Assembly: GCF_029813115.1 (NCBI RefSeq)
Contig: NZ_JAPZDS010000007.1
Coordinates: 62,001 to 126,000 of the forward strand
Reading direction: 5' to 3'
From: Aureimonas sp. SK2
Lineage (GTDB): Bacteria > Pseudomonadota > Alphaproteobacteria > Rhizobiales > Rhizobiaceae
DNA length: 64,000 bases
Part shown: one piece after another, positions 53,878-61,899 of the stretch
How positions within the stretch are numbered: the first letter of the stretch is position 1
Layout: every line of letters starts with the position of its first letter
Notes under the pieces: model-generated
Told to the model about the DNA's origin: nothing
Seen by the model: only the letters and a program-made list of their open reading frames with translations
Database searches by the model: none
Translations under genes and position numbers: made by a program

Positions 53878-55100
53878 GCGAACAGGTCGCGATCGATGCG
53901 CTGGGCACGCGCGGCGACGGCATCGCGCGCGAGCCGACCACCGTCTTCGTGCCTTTCGCCCTGCCGGGCGAACGGGTGACGATCGAGCGCCAGGGCGGTC
54001 GCGGGCAGCTCCTGTCCGTCGACACCGCTTCGCCGGAACGGCGCGAGGCCCCCTGCCCCCATTTCGGCCGTTGCGGCGGCTGCGACCTCCAGCACCTCAG
54101 CGACACGCTCTATGCCGGCTTCAAGCGCAACCTCGTGGTCGAGGCGCTGCGGCGCGAGGGTCTGTCGGCCGACGTGGCGCCGCTCGTCCCCTGCGCACCG
54201 AACTCGCGCCGCCGTGCGGTCTTCACCGCCGTGCGCGCCGGACCGCGTGTTCTCTTCGGCTTCCACGAGGCGCTGAGCTACCGCATCGCGCCGATCGAAA
54301 CCTGCCTCGTCGTCGTGCCGGAGATCGTCGCGCGGTTAAAGCGCTTCGAGCGGCTCGCGACACTGCTGATCGACCGCAAGCGCGAGCTGCGCATGACGGT
54401 GACGCGCACTCAGACCGGCCTCGACGTCGCTATCGAGCAGACGGCCAAGCTGACGGGTGACCTTCGCCAAGCGACCATCGCCTGGGGTGCCGAGGACCAG
54501 GCCGTCGCGCGTCTTTCGGTGGACGGCGAGACGCTGATCGAGAACCGTGTACCGGTCATCGACGTCGCCGGCACCGGCGTCCCCTTCCCGCCCGGCTCCT
54601 TCCTCCAGGCGGTCGTCAGGGCGGAGGATCACATGGCGGAGCTCGCGCTCGCCCATCTCGCCCCGGCCAAGACGGTTGCCGACCTCTTCTGCGGCTTCGG
54701 CGCCTTCACGCTGCGGCTTGCCCGTCGTCAGGCGGTCCACGCCGCCGAGTTCGACGCGCCGGCGCTGGCCGCGCTCGACAAGGCCCGGCGCGGCACCTCA
54801 GGCCTCAAGCCGATCACCACCGAACGGCGCGATCTCTACCGGCGTCCGCTGACCGTCAAGGAGCTGTCGAAGTTCGACGGCGTGCTGTTCGACCCGCCGC
54901 GCGCGGGCGCCGAGGCGCAGGCGCGCGAACTGGCGGGCTCCGGGGTGAAGCGCATCGCGGCGGTCTCCTGCAACCCGGTGACGCTCGCACGCGACGCCGC
55001 GATCCTCGTTGGCGGCGGCTACAGGCTCCTGTCCGTCACGCCGATCGATCAGTTTCTCTGGTCTCACCACGTCGAGGCGGTGGCGCTGTTCGAGCGCTAG
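53874..55100 (+). CDS. TrmA/RumA-family RNA methyltransferase
   Basis: Class I SAM-dependent RNA uridine C5-methyltransferase. The 408-residue protein begins with a TRAM-like segment (IDALGTRGDGIAREPTTVFVPFALPGERV), then the iron-sulfur cysteines in CPHFGRCGGCDLQHL, SAM motif VADLFCGFGAFTLRLA, DPPRAG and the catalytic Cys in AVSCNPVTLARDA. The target (23S rRNA or tRNA uridine) cannot be read. GTG 53874 overlaps tlyA. Confidence 0.92.
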   Translation: MSEQVAIDALGTRGDGIAREPTTVFVPFALPGERVTIERQGGRGQLLSVDTASPERREAPCPHFGRCGGCDLQHLSDTLYAGFKRNLVVEALRREGLSADVAPLVPCAPNSRRRAVFTAVRAGPRVLFGFHEALSYRIAPIETCLVVVPEIVARLKRFERLATLLIDRKRELRMTVTRTQTGLDVAIEQTAKLTGDLRQATIAWGAEDQAVARLSVDGETLIENRVPVIDVAGTGVPFPPGSFLQAVVRAEDHMAELALAHLAPAKTVADLFCGFGAFTLRLARRQAVHAAEFDAPALAALDKARRGTSGLKPITTERRDLYRRPLTVKELSKFDGVLFDPPRAGAEAQARELAGSGVKRIAAVSCNPVTLARDAAILVGGGYRLLSVTPIDQFLWSHHVEAVALFER

Positions 55101-55107
55101 GCGGCCC

Positions 55108-55719
55108 ATGCTGGAGACGATCACGGGTTTCCTGCAGGATTACGGCTACGGTATCCTGTTCCTGTCGATCTTCCTCGAATCGACCGGCCTGCCCTTTCCC
55201 GGCGAAAGCATCCTGATCGCCGCCGGCATCATGGCCGGCCACGGGCAGCTCGACATCTGGGGCGTGTTCCTGTCGGCCTGGCTTGGCGGCACGATGGGAG
55301 ACAATCTCGGCTACTGGCTCGGCCTTCGCTACGGCCGCCGCTTCGTCAGCCGTTACGGCCACCGGGTCGGGCTGACGGAAGAGAAGTTCGCCTATGTCGA
55401 GCAGCGGTTTCGACAAGTCGGTCCACCGATCGTCCTGATCGCCCGCTTCATCCTGATCCTGCGGCAGGTCTGCGGCTTCGCCTCCGGCACGCTCCGCTTC
55501 CCCTGGTGGTCGTTCCTCTTCTACAACGCGCTCGGCGCCGCGCTCTGGTCGGGCGCCTACGGCTTCGGGTCGTTCATTCTCGGCGACCGGATCGACGCCT
55601 ACCTCCACGGTAGTCCGTGGGCCTATGCGGCGATCGCGGCGGTGTTCCTGGCGTTGAGCGGCGGAACGGTGATCCAGTTCCGCCGCAAGCTGAAGGCCGA
55701 GCGCGGGAAGTCGCCTTAG
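55108..55719 (+). CDS. DedA-family membrane protein
   Basis: A 203-residue inner-membrane protein with several helices. Consensus features are FLESTGLPFPGESILIAAG, GDNLGYWLGLRYGRR with the acidic/basic residues important for function, IARFILILRQVCGFASGTLRFPWWSF and YNALGAALWSGAYGFGSFILG. DedA proteins move lipids or undecaprenyl phosphate across the membrane and support proton-motive force. It starts 7 bases after the methyltransferase gene and ends the plus-strand block. Confidence 0.92.
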   Translation: MLETITGFLQDYGYGILFLSIFLESTGLPFPGESILIAAGIMAGHGQLDIWGVFLSAWLGGTMGDNLGYWLGLRYGRRFVSRYGHRVGLTEEKFAYVEQRFRQVGPPIVLIARFILILRQVCGFASGTLRFPWWSFLFYNALGAALWSGAYGFGSFILGDRIDAYLHGSPWAYAAIAAVFLALSGGTVIQFRRKLKAERGKSP

Positions 55720-55879
55720 AGCCCGCCTGGAAAGTCCCCGGCGGAGGATCGGCGAGTGATTTTCGTCGCCGGTGAGACGCCGAACGTAGTCGATGCCGGC
55801 GGCATCGGCGAGGATCGGCAACGAAATGGGCGGCGGAAAGCACCGCCGAGCCGACCCGGCGGACTTTTCGGACGGTCTC

Positions 55880-56617
55880 TCAGCGCTTGAGGAAGGCGGC
55901 AAACGCTGCCTGCGCCTCCCGCGAGCGAAGGCGCTCCTTGAAATGGTCGGCCTCCAATCCGATCCGCTCGCGCACCGTGTCCGGCGCCGTGCGCAGGAGC
56001 GCCCGCCCGATGCGAACCGCCTCGCGCGGTTTGGCGGCGAGTTTGCGCGCTGCGGCCACCGCGTCCGCTTCGGCGCTCTCGCTCACAGCGTAAACGATGC
56101 CCGCCTCGTGGGCTGCCGCGGCATCCCAAGTCTCGCCCATCACCAGCAACGCGAAGGCGCGCTGGTGACCCATGGCGAGCGGGCCAAGGAGGCTGGAAGC
56201 GGCTTCCGGCACGATGCCGAGGTCGGAGAACGGCGTGCGGAAGAGCGAGCGCGGCGTCGAGTAGACGAGGTCGCAGTGAAGGAGCAGCGTGGTTCCGATC
56301 CCGATGGCGAGCCCGTCGACCGCCGCCACCATGGGCTTGCCGATGCCGGCCAGCGTGTGGAGGAAGTCGAGGAGTTCCCCCATCGGCCGATCTGAGCCGG
56401 CGAAGGCGACGAAATCGGCGATGTCGTTGCCGGCCGAGAAGGCCCCTGGAACACCGGTGAAGAGAATGCAGCCGACCGTGTCGTCGGCTTCCGCCTGCGC
56501 CAGCGCCTTGTCCAGCGCCTCGTACATCGCCCGGTCGAGTGCGTTTTTCTTGTCGGGCCGTTCGATGCCGATGCGGCAGACGCCGTCCGCGACCTTTACG
56601 GTTACATGCGGGCTCAT
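55880..56617 (-). CDS. Enoyl-CoA hydratase/isomerase
   Basis: Crotonase-family enzyme of 245 residues for beta-oxidation. It has RIGIERPDKKNALDRAMYEAL, GVPGAFSAGNDIADF in place of the usual AG-D motif, KPMVAAVDGLAIGIGTTLLLHCDLVYST and RTPFSDLGIVPEAASSLLGPLAM. The carboxyl-side Glu (VPEAAS) is present and the second catalytic Glu in GIGTTL is not obvious, so isomerase-type activity is possible. It is 8 bases after the acyl-CoA dehydrogenase gene. Confidence 0.88.
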   Translation of the reverse strand: MSPHVTVKVADGVCRIGIERPDKKNALDRAMYEALDKALAQAEADDTVGCILFTGVPGAFSAGNDIADFVAFAGSDRPMGELLDFLHTLAGIGKPMVAAVDGLAIGIGTTLLLHCDLVYSTPRSLFRTPFSDLGIVPEAASSLLGPLAMGHQRAFALLVMGETWDAAAAHEAGIVYAVSESAEADAVAAARKLAAKPREAVRIGRALLRTAPDTVRERIGLEADHFKERLRSREAQAAFAAFLKR

Positions 56618-56625
56618 GGCGGTCC

Positions 56626-58398
56626 TCAGTTCAGCGCGGCGGTCGCGGCGCGCAGGCTTTCGCCGCCGTCGAGCACCTGCGCCGACAGCGACCGGACATC
56701 CGGGAGCAGCGTCTCGGCCATGAAGCGGGCGAGCGCGGCACGGGTTGGGTCGTCGGCATCGGCCAGCGCGCCCTTGGCGAGATAGCAATTGCCGGCCGTC
56801 AGCGAGAACAGCCGCTGGTAAGCGGTGGCACCGGCGAGCGCGGAGCTGGTCTCGCCGCTGGACATCCACTCGAGCAGCCGGTCCGTCGTCTCGCGCAGCG
56901 CTCCGATGGCCTCGCGCAGGCGCGCAGCCGTACCGCCAAAATCGGGCCGATTGCTCTGCTCCACGCCGGTGACGATCTCTTCCAGTTCGCCGATATAGGT
57001 GCGCACCGCCTCGCCGCCGGAGAGCGGCAGCTTGCGCGTCACGAGGTCGATGGCCTGGATGCCGTTGGTGCCCTCGTAGATCGGCGCGATGCGCGCGTCG
57101 CGCAGGAGACGCGCGGCGCCGGTCTCTTCCACGAAGCCCATGCCGCCATGGACCTGGATGCCGAGCGAGGCGACCTCGACGCCGACATCGGTCGGGAAGC
57201 TCTTGGCCATGGGCGTCAGCAGGCTGGCGCGCTCGGCCCAGAAGCGCTTGTCCTCGCCGCCCTGCCGCGAGCGGTCGATCGCGTGGCCGCAGGAATAGGC
57301 GATGGCGCGGGCGGAAGCGACCAGCGCCTTCATGGTCAGGAGCATACGTGCGACATCGGCATGCTCGACGATCGGCGCCATTTCGGTCGCGCCCTTGACG
57401 GACGAACGGCCCTGCCGGCGCTCCCGGGCGAAGTCCAAAGCCTTTTGAAACGCCGCCTGCGCGACGCCGAGGCCTTGGATGCCGACATAAAGGCGCGCCG
57501 AGTTCATCATCGTGAACATGCAGGCGAGGCCCTGGTTCTCCTGCCCGACCAGCCAGCCGACGGCGCCGGCTTCGCCCGTCTCGCCGATGCCGTCGCCGTA
57601 GACCATGGTGCAGGTCGGCGAGGCGTGGATGCCGAGCTTGTGCTCGATCGACTGGCAGAACACGTCGTTGCGCGGCCCCAGCGACCCGTCGGCGTTGACG
57701 AGGTGCTTCGGGACGAGGAAGAGCGAGATGCCCTTCACGCCCGCAGGCGCGTCCGGCAGGCGTGCCAGCACGAGATGGACGATGTTGTCCGTCAGGTCGT
57801 GCTCGCCGAAGGTGATGAAGATCTTGGAGCCGAAGATGCGATACGTGCCGTCGTCGCGGCGTTCGGCGCGGGTGCGCAGGGCCGAAAGGTCCGAGCCTGC
57901 CTGCGGCTCGGTCAGGTTCATCGTGCCCATCCACTCGCCCGAGACGAGCTTGTCGAGATAGGTGGCGCGCAAGGCCTCGCTGCCGTGCGCCTCCAGGGCG
58001 TCGACCGCGCCGAGCGTCAAAGTCGGGCCGATGCCGAAGGCCATGGAAGCGCCGTTCCACATCTCGTAGATCGCGGCCGAAAGCGAGGTCGGCAGGCCCT
58101 GCCCGCCATGATCCACAGGCCCGGTCAGCCCGTTCCAACCGCCTTCGGTCCAGCGATGGTAGAGATCGCGCCAGCCGGGCGGCATGGTGACCGCGCCGTC
58201 CTTCCAGACGGCCCCGGCCTTGTCGCCGACGGCGGCGAGCGGCGCGACCTCGCTGTCTGCGAAGCGTCCTGCTTCGTCGAGGATGGCGTCAAGGAGATCG
58301 GGCGTCAGGTCGCCCGTCGTCCCCTGCCGCATCGCCTCTTCCAGCCCGGCCACGTGCCGAAGCGTGAAGCCGATCTCACCCACCGGTGCTCGATACAT
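56626..58398 (-). CDS. Acyl-CoA dehydrogenase with long C-terminal domain
   Basis: FAD enzyme of 590 residues starting MYRAPVGEIGFTLRHVAGLEE, an N-terminus I associate with the DmdC/AcdB-type subgroup. Visible are TMNLTEPQAGSDLSALRTRAER, FITFGEHDLTDNIVHLVLAR, the catalytic-loop region ARIAPIYEGTNGIQAIDLVTRKL and an extra C-terminal helical domain (RTYIGELEEIVTGVEQ...). The ATG has GGGAGG 8 bases upstream. Right before it lies a palindrome overlapping a promoter-like sequence. The precise acyl substrate is unknown. Confidence 0.92.
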   Translation of the reverse strand: MYRAPVGEIGFTLRHVAGLEEAMRQGTTGDLTPDLLDAILDEAGRFADSEVAPLAAVGDKAGAVWKDGAVTMPPGWRDLYHRWTEGGWNGLTGPVDHGGQGLPTSLSAAIYEMWNGASMAFGIGPTLTLGAVDALEAHGSEALRATYLDKLVSGEWMGTMNLTEPQAGSDLSALRTRAERRDDGTYRIFGSKIFITFGEHDLTDNIVHLVLARLPDAPAGVKGISLFLVPKHLVNADGSLGPRNDVFCQSIEHKLGIHASPTCTMVYGDGIGETGEAGAVGWLVGQENQGLACMFTMMNSARLYVGIQGLGVAQAAFQKALDFARERRQGRSSVKGATEMAPIVEHADVARMLLTMKALVASARAIAYSCGHAIDRSRQGGEDKRFWAERASLLTPMAKSFPTDVGVEVASLGIQVHGGMGFVEETGAARLLRDARIAPIYEGTNGIQAIDLVTRKLPLSGGEAVRTYIGELEEIVTGVEQSNRPDFGGTAARLREAIGALRETTDRLLEWMSSGETSSALAGATAYQRLFSLTAGNCYLAKGALADADDPTRAALARFMAETLLPDVRSLSAQVLDGGESLRAATAALN

Positions 58399-58432
58399 TC
58401 GCCGTCCTCCCGAACGAAACTGTCAGGGTGAT

Positions 58433-58461
58433 TGCGTACCGAATTTTGACGTATGCGTCAA
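58433..58461 (-). promoter_or_regulatory. Candidate promoter of the acyl-CoA dehydrogenase operon
   Basis: On the minus strand TTGACG (58456-58461) and TACGCA (58433-58438) stand 17 bases apart. The -35 is strong and the -10 poor. It lies 35-63 bases upstream of the ATG. Confidence 0.35.
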
Positions 58462-58462
58462 A
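58445..58462. promoter_or_regulatory. TTTGACG-4-CGTCAAA palindrome, probable operator
   Basis: TTTGACG and CGTCAAA are exact complements separated by TATG. The 18-base element overlaps the -35 box of the preceding promoter candidate and lies between the fadJ stop and the acyl-CoA dehydrogenase ATG. Such symmetry fits a dimeric repressor, for instance of the TetR type, but no regulator gene is nearby. Confidence 0.5.
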
Positions 58463-58465
58463 GCA

Positions 58466-60619
58466 CTACAGCCGGTCCCAGCCGGGATCCGGCTTGAAGC
58501 GCGGGCCGTGCGCCATCTCGAGTTCGCGCAGCCGGGCGATCACCGCGTCGACGCCGCGCTCGCGGGCATAGCGGATCGGACCGCCGCGGAAGGGTGCGAA
58601 GCCGGTGCCGAAGATCATGGCGCCGTCGGCGATCTCCTCGCTCTCGACCACGCCCTCGCGCAGGCAGGCGACCACGGTGTTGACCATGGGCAGGATCAGG
58701 CGATCGAGGAGATCGGGGTCGATCGGCGCGCCGTCCGGCAGCGCATCGAGATGGATCTTCTTCGGCTTGCCCTCGGCGTCGTATTCATAAAGGCCTGCGC
58801 CGGTCTTCTGCCCCAGCCTGCCCTCGCGGACCATCTGATGGAGCCAGCCCGGCATTTCAGGCAGCGGCATGCCGAGCCGTTCGGCGAGGGTCTGCGCAAC
58901 TTCGACCGCGATGTCGAGTCCGACACGATCGGCGAGTTCGATCGGCCCCATCGGCATGCCGAAGGCCTCGGCTTCGGCGTCGATCCGCTCCTTCGGAACG
59001 CCTTCGCCCGCGAGGAGGATGGCTTCGGCGATGTAGGGCGTCAGGGCGCGGTTCACGAGAAAGCCGGCCGTCGGCCGCACGGGCGCCGGAAGGCGCGACA
59101 GCTCGGCGACGAAGTTCGTCGCGCGGCGCAGCGTCTCGGGCGACAGCGCGTCATGTTTCACGACCTCGACCAGCTGCATCCGCGACACCGGGTTGAAGAA
59201 GTGGACCCCGACGAAGCGCGAAGGATCGGAGAGCGCGGCCGCCAAGTCCGGCAGCGGCAAAGCCGAGGTGTTGGTGGCGAGGATCGCGCCCGGCTTCATG
59301 CGGGCCTCGGCCTCGCGCAGGATGGACTGCTTGAGCTCCAGCCGCTCCGGCGCCGCCTCGATCACGAGATCGGCGCCCGCGATTCCGACGCCGCCGGGGT
59401 CAGGTACCAGCCGGTCCAGCGCGTCTCGGACCTTCAGCCTGTCCTTCAGCGTCTTGTCCAGCATGGTCACCGCCTTGCGCAGCGCCTGCCCGATCGGTCT
59501 TGGATCGATGTCGGACAACGAGACCCGGAAGCCCTCACGGGCGGCCCAGGCCGCGATATCACCGCCCATCGCCCCGGCACCGATCACATGGACACGCTTG
59601 ATGTCCGATGCGCCGTCCTTCAGCCCGCGCATCGCCTCGCGCAGGAAGAAGACGCGCACCAGATTGCGCGAGGTCGGCGTCTCGATCAGTTCCGAGAAGC
59701 TTTCGAGCTCGGCCGCCCGCATGCGCTCCGGGCTGCCGCCATGGGTTTCCCATAGGTCGATCAGGCGGAAGGGCGCCGGATAATGCTCCGGTTTCGCAGC
59801 CCTGGCGGCTTCCGCCCGCATGCGCCGCGCGGCCAGGCTGCGCGCGGGCTTCAGGGCGAAGGCCCTGGCCTTCCAGCCACCGCCGGCCGGGTGGAGTTCG
59901 CCGCCCACCGCCGCGCGCACGGCATTGAGGACATGCCGCTCCTCGACAACCGCATCGACGAGGCCGATCCGGCGGGCGCGCCGGGCGGGCGCGGCCTTGC
60001 CGGTCAGCATCATGGTCATCGCTTCCAGCGGATCGGCGACGGCGAGCGAGCGGAAGGTGCCGCCGAGACCGGGATGGAGACCGAGCATGACCTCGGGAAA
60101 GCCGAGCGAGGCGCCGGGTGTCGCCAGCCGCATCCGGCAGGCCAGCGCCAACTCGAGCCCGGCACCGAGGCAATGCCCATGGATGACGGCAACGGTCGGC
60201 ATGGACAAGGCGGCCAACCGGTCGAGCACGCGGTGACCCTCGTTCAGCATCGCGGCGATCTCGGGCGTCGTGGCGCTTTCGAACTGGGCGATGTCGGCGC
60301 CTGCCGCGAAACCGGAAGGCTTGGCCGAGCGGATCACCACCCCGCGTGGCGGGGCGGTTTCGGCCTGGTCGAGCAGGCCGTTCAGTTCCTCCAGCACGCT
60401 GCGGTCGATCGTGTTGACCGACTTGCCGGGGCGGTCGAGCACCCACCAGGCGATTCCGTCCTCGTCGGTCGCCGCGCGCCAGTTGCCTCGGGCCTCGACC
60501 GTCGTCGCCGCCGAAAGTTCCAGCGCGCGATCGGCCAGCGTATCGAGGAGTCCGGCCATCGCGCGCGTTTCCGTCTGCTGGACCGGGCTTGCGTTCTTCC
60601 GGGGGCGAGCGGCTTTCAT
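58466..60619 (-). CDS. fadJ: Fatty-acid oxidation multifunctional enzyme (enoyl-CoA hydratase/3-hydroxyacyl-CoA dehydrogenase)
   Basis: Bifunctional beta-oxidation subunit of 717 residues. The N-terminal crotonase domain (about 50-240) has SAKPSGFAAGADIAQF and GHCLGAGLELALACRMR with FPEVMLGLHPGLGGTFRS; the dehydrogenase domain has NAD loop VIGAGAMGGDIAAWAA near 320, then ILATNTSALPL and GVHFFNPVSRMQLVEVVK. The ATG at 60619 overlaps the thiolase stop, although an internal Met (MAGLLDTLADRALEL) would fit family length better and leave a 20-residue leader off. It pairs with the thiolase upstream to form the trifunctional complex. Confidence 0.92.
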   Translation of the reverse strand: MKAARPRKNASPVQQTETRAMAGLLDTLADRALELSAATTVEARGNWRAATDEDGIAWWVLDRPGKSVNTIDRSVLEELNGLLDQAETAPPRGVVIRSAKPSGFAAGADIAQFESATTPEIAAMLNEGHRVLDRLAALSMPTVAVIHGHCLGAGLELALACRMRLATPGASLGFPEVMLGLHPGLGGTFRSLAVADPLEAMTMMLTGKAAPARRARRIGLVDAVVEERHVLNAVRAAVGGELHPAGGGWKARAFALKPARSLAARRMRAEAARAAKPEHYPAPFRLIDLWETHGGSPERMRAAELESFSELIETPTSRNLVRVFFLREAMRGLKDGASDIKRVHVIGAGAMGGDIAAWAAREGFRVSLSDIDPRPIGQALRKAVTMLDKTLKDRLKVRDALDRLVPDPGGVGIAGADLVIEAAPERLELKQSILREAEARMKPGAILATNTSALPLPDLAAALSDPSRFVGVHFFNPVSRMQLVEVVKHDALSPETLRRATNFVAELSRLPAPVRPTAGFLVNRALTPYIAEAILLAGEGVPKERIDAEAEAFGMPMGPIELADRVGLDIAVEVAQTLAERLGMPLPEMPGWLHQMVREGRLGQKTGAGLYEYDAEGKPKKIHLDALPDGAPIDPDLLDRLILPMVNTVVACLREGVVESEEIADGAMIFGTGFAPFRGGPIRYARERGVDAVIARLRELEMAHGPRFKPDPGWDRL

Positions 60620-61899
60620 GCGGCCTCCAGAAGCAGGGCTCCGCCCTGACCACCGCCCACACACTGGCTGGCGATGCCGTAGCGCGTACCGCCGCGTCGC
60701 ATGGCGTTGGCAAGATGGAGCGTGATGCGGTTGCCGGACGTGCCGACGGGATGGCCGAGCGCGATGGCTCCGCCATCGACATTCAGCCGGTCGGGCGGGA
60801 TCTGGCCGACCGCCCCGTCGAAACCGAGCACTTCGCGTCCGACGCGCTCGTCGGCCAGAGCACGAACGCAGCCCAGGACCTGCGCGGCGAAGGCCTCGTT
60901 GATCTCGAACAGGCCGATCTCGTGCAGAGACAGGCTGTTGCGCTTGAGAAGCGCGGCGATGGCGACCACGGGGCCGAGCCCCATGATCGACGGGTCGAGC
61001 GCGCTCCAGCGGCAATCCACGACGCGCGCCAGCGGCTGCAAGCCGTGGCGCTTCACCGCCTCTTCCGACGCGAGGATCGTCCAGCTCGCCCCGTCGGTGA
61101 TCTGCGAGGAATTGCCCGCCGTGACATTGCCGTAGGGCCGCTCGAAGGCGGGCTTCAGGCCGCCGAGCTTGCGGGCGGAGGAATCGGGACGCACGCCGTC
61201 GTCGTGGTCGTAGACCGTGCCGTCGCAGGCGAAGGCGGGCATGACCTCACCTTCCAACGTTCCAGCCTCTTGGGCGGCCGCTAGGCGGCGATGGCTCTCG
61301 GCGGCATATTCGTCGGCCTCGCGGCGCGTCACGCCGAAGAGATGGCCGACCTTTTCGGCGGTCTGCCCCATATTGAGGTCGGTGATCGGGTCCGTCAGTC
61401 CCCTCTCGAGGCCGATGACGGGCTTCAGGAAGCCCGGCTTCAGGCCGGACAGGACCTTGAGCTTGGCCCCTGTCGAGCGGGCTCCGTTCAACCGTGCGAA
61501 CCATTGCACCGCGTCGCCGCTGAGAACGAGCGGCGAATGGCTGAGCGCCTCCGCCCCTCCGGCCAGCGCGATCTCGGACCGCCCGTCGGCCACGGCGCGC
61601 AACGCGTCGTCGATCGCCAGCATGCCGGAGCCGCAGTTGATCTGCACTGTGTGCGCCGGAACCGTGTCGGACAGGCCGAGGCGGAGCGCCGCGACCCGCG
61701 CCGGGTTCATCTCGTCGGCGATCACGTTGACGCAGCCGAGCACCACGAGGTCGATCAACGCCGGATCGAAGGCTTGACGCATCAGAAGCGGCCGCCCGCA
61801 CTGGACGGCGAGATCGACCGGCGTGAACGGGCCGGGCTTGCCGCGCGCCTTGATGAAGGGCGTGCGCGCACCGTCGACGAGATAGACGGCTCGGCTCAT
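60616..61899 (-). CDS. Acetyl-CoA C-acyltransferase (thiolase)
   Basis: Cleaves 3-ketoacyl-CoA to acetyl-CoA in beta-oxidation. The 427-residue protein starts MSRAVYLVDGARTPFIKARG and has the nucleophile Cys in QINCGSGMLAID, then the His in NVDGGAIALGHPVGTSGNRI and the second Cys in ASQCVGGGQGGALLLE. The ATG overlaps the fadE stop (ATGA), and the stop overlaps fadJ. Confidence 0.95.
   Translation of the reverse strand: MSRAVYLVDGARTPFIKARGKPGPFTPVDLAVQCGRPLLMRQAFDPALIDLVVLGCVNVIADEMNPARVAALRLGLSDTVPAHTVQINCGSGMLAIDDALRAVADGRSEIALAGGAEALSHSPLVLSGDAVQWFARLNGARSTGAKLKVLSGLKPGFLKPVIGLERGLTDPITDLNMGQTAEKVGHLFGVTRREADEYAAESHRRLAAAQEAGTLEGEVMPAFACDGTVYDHDDGVRPDSSARKLGGLKPAFERPYGNVTAGNSSQITDGASWTILASEEAVKRHGLQPLARVVDCRWSALDPSIMGLGPVVAIAALLKRNSLSLHEIGLFEINEAFAAQVLGCVRALADERVGREVLGFDGAVGQIPPDRLNVDGGAIALGHPVGTSGNRITLHLANAMRRGGTRYGIASQCVGGGQGGALLLEAA

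Noticed and set aside
55720-55879. A possible small minus-strand gene (LADAAGIDYVRRLTGDENHSP) after the enoyl-CoA hydratase gene
   Set aside because: No start codon with ribosome-binding site and the frame continues through the antisense of the DedA gene; treated as intergenic.
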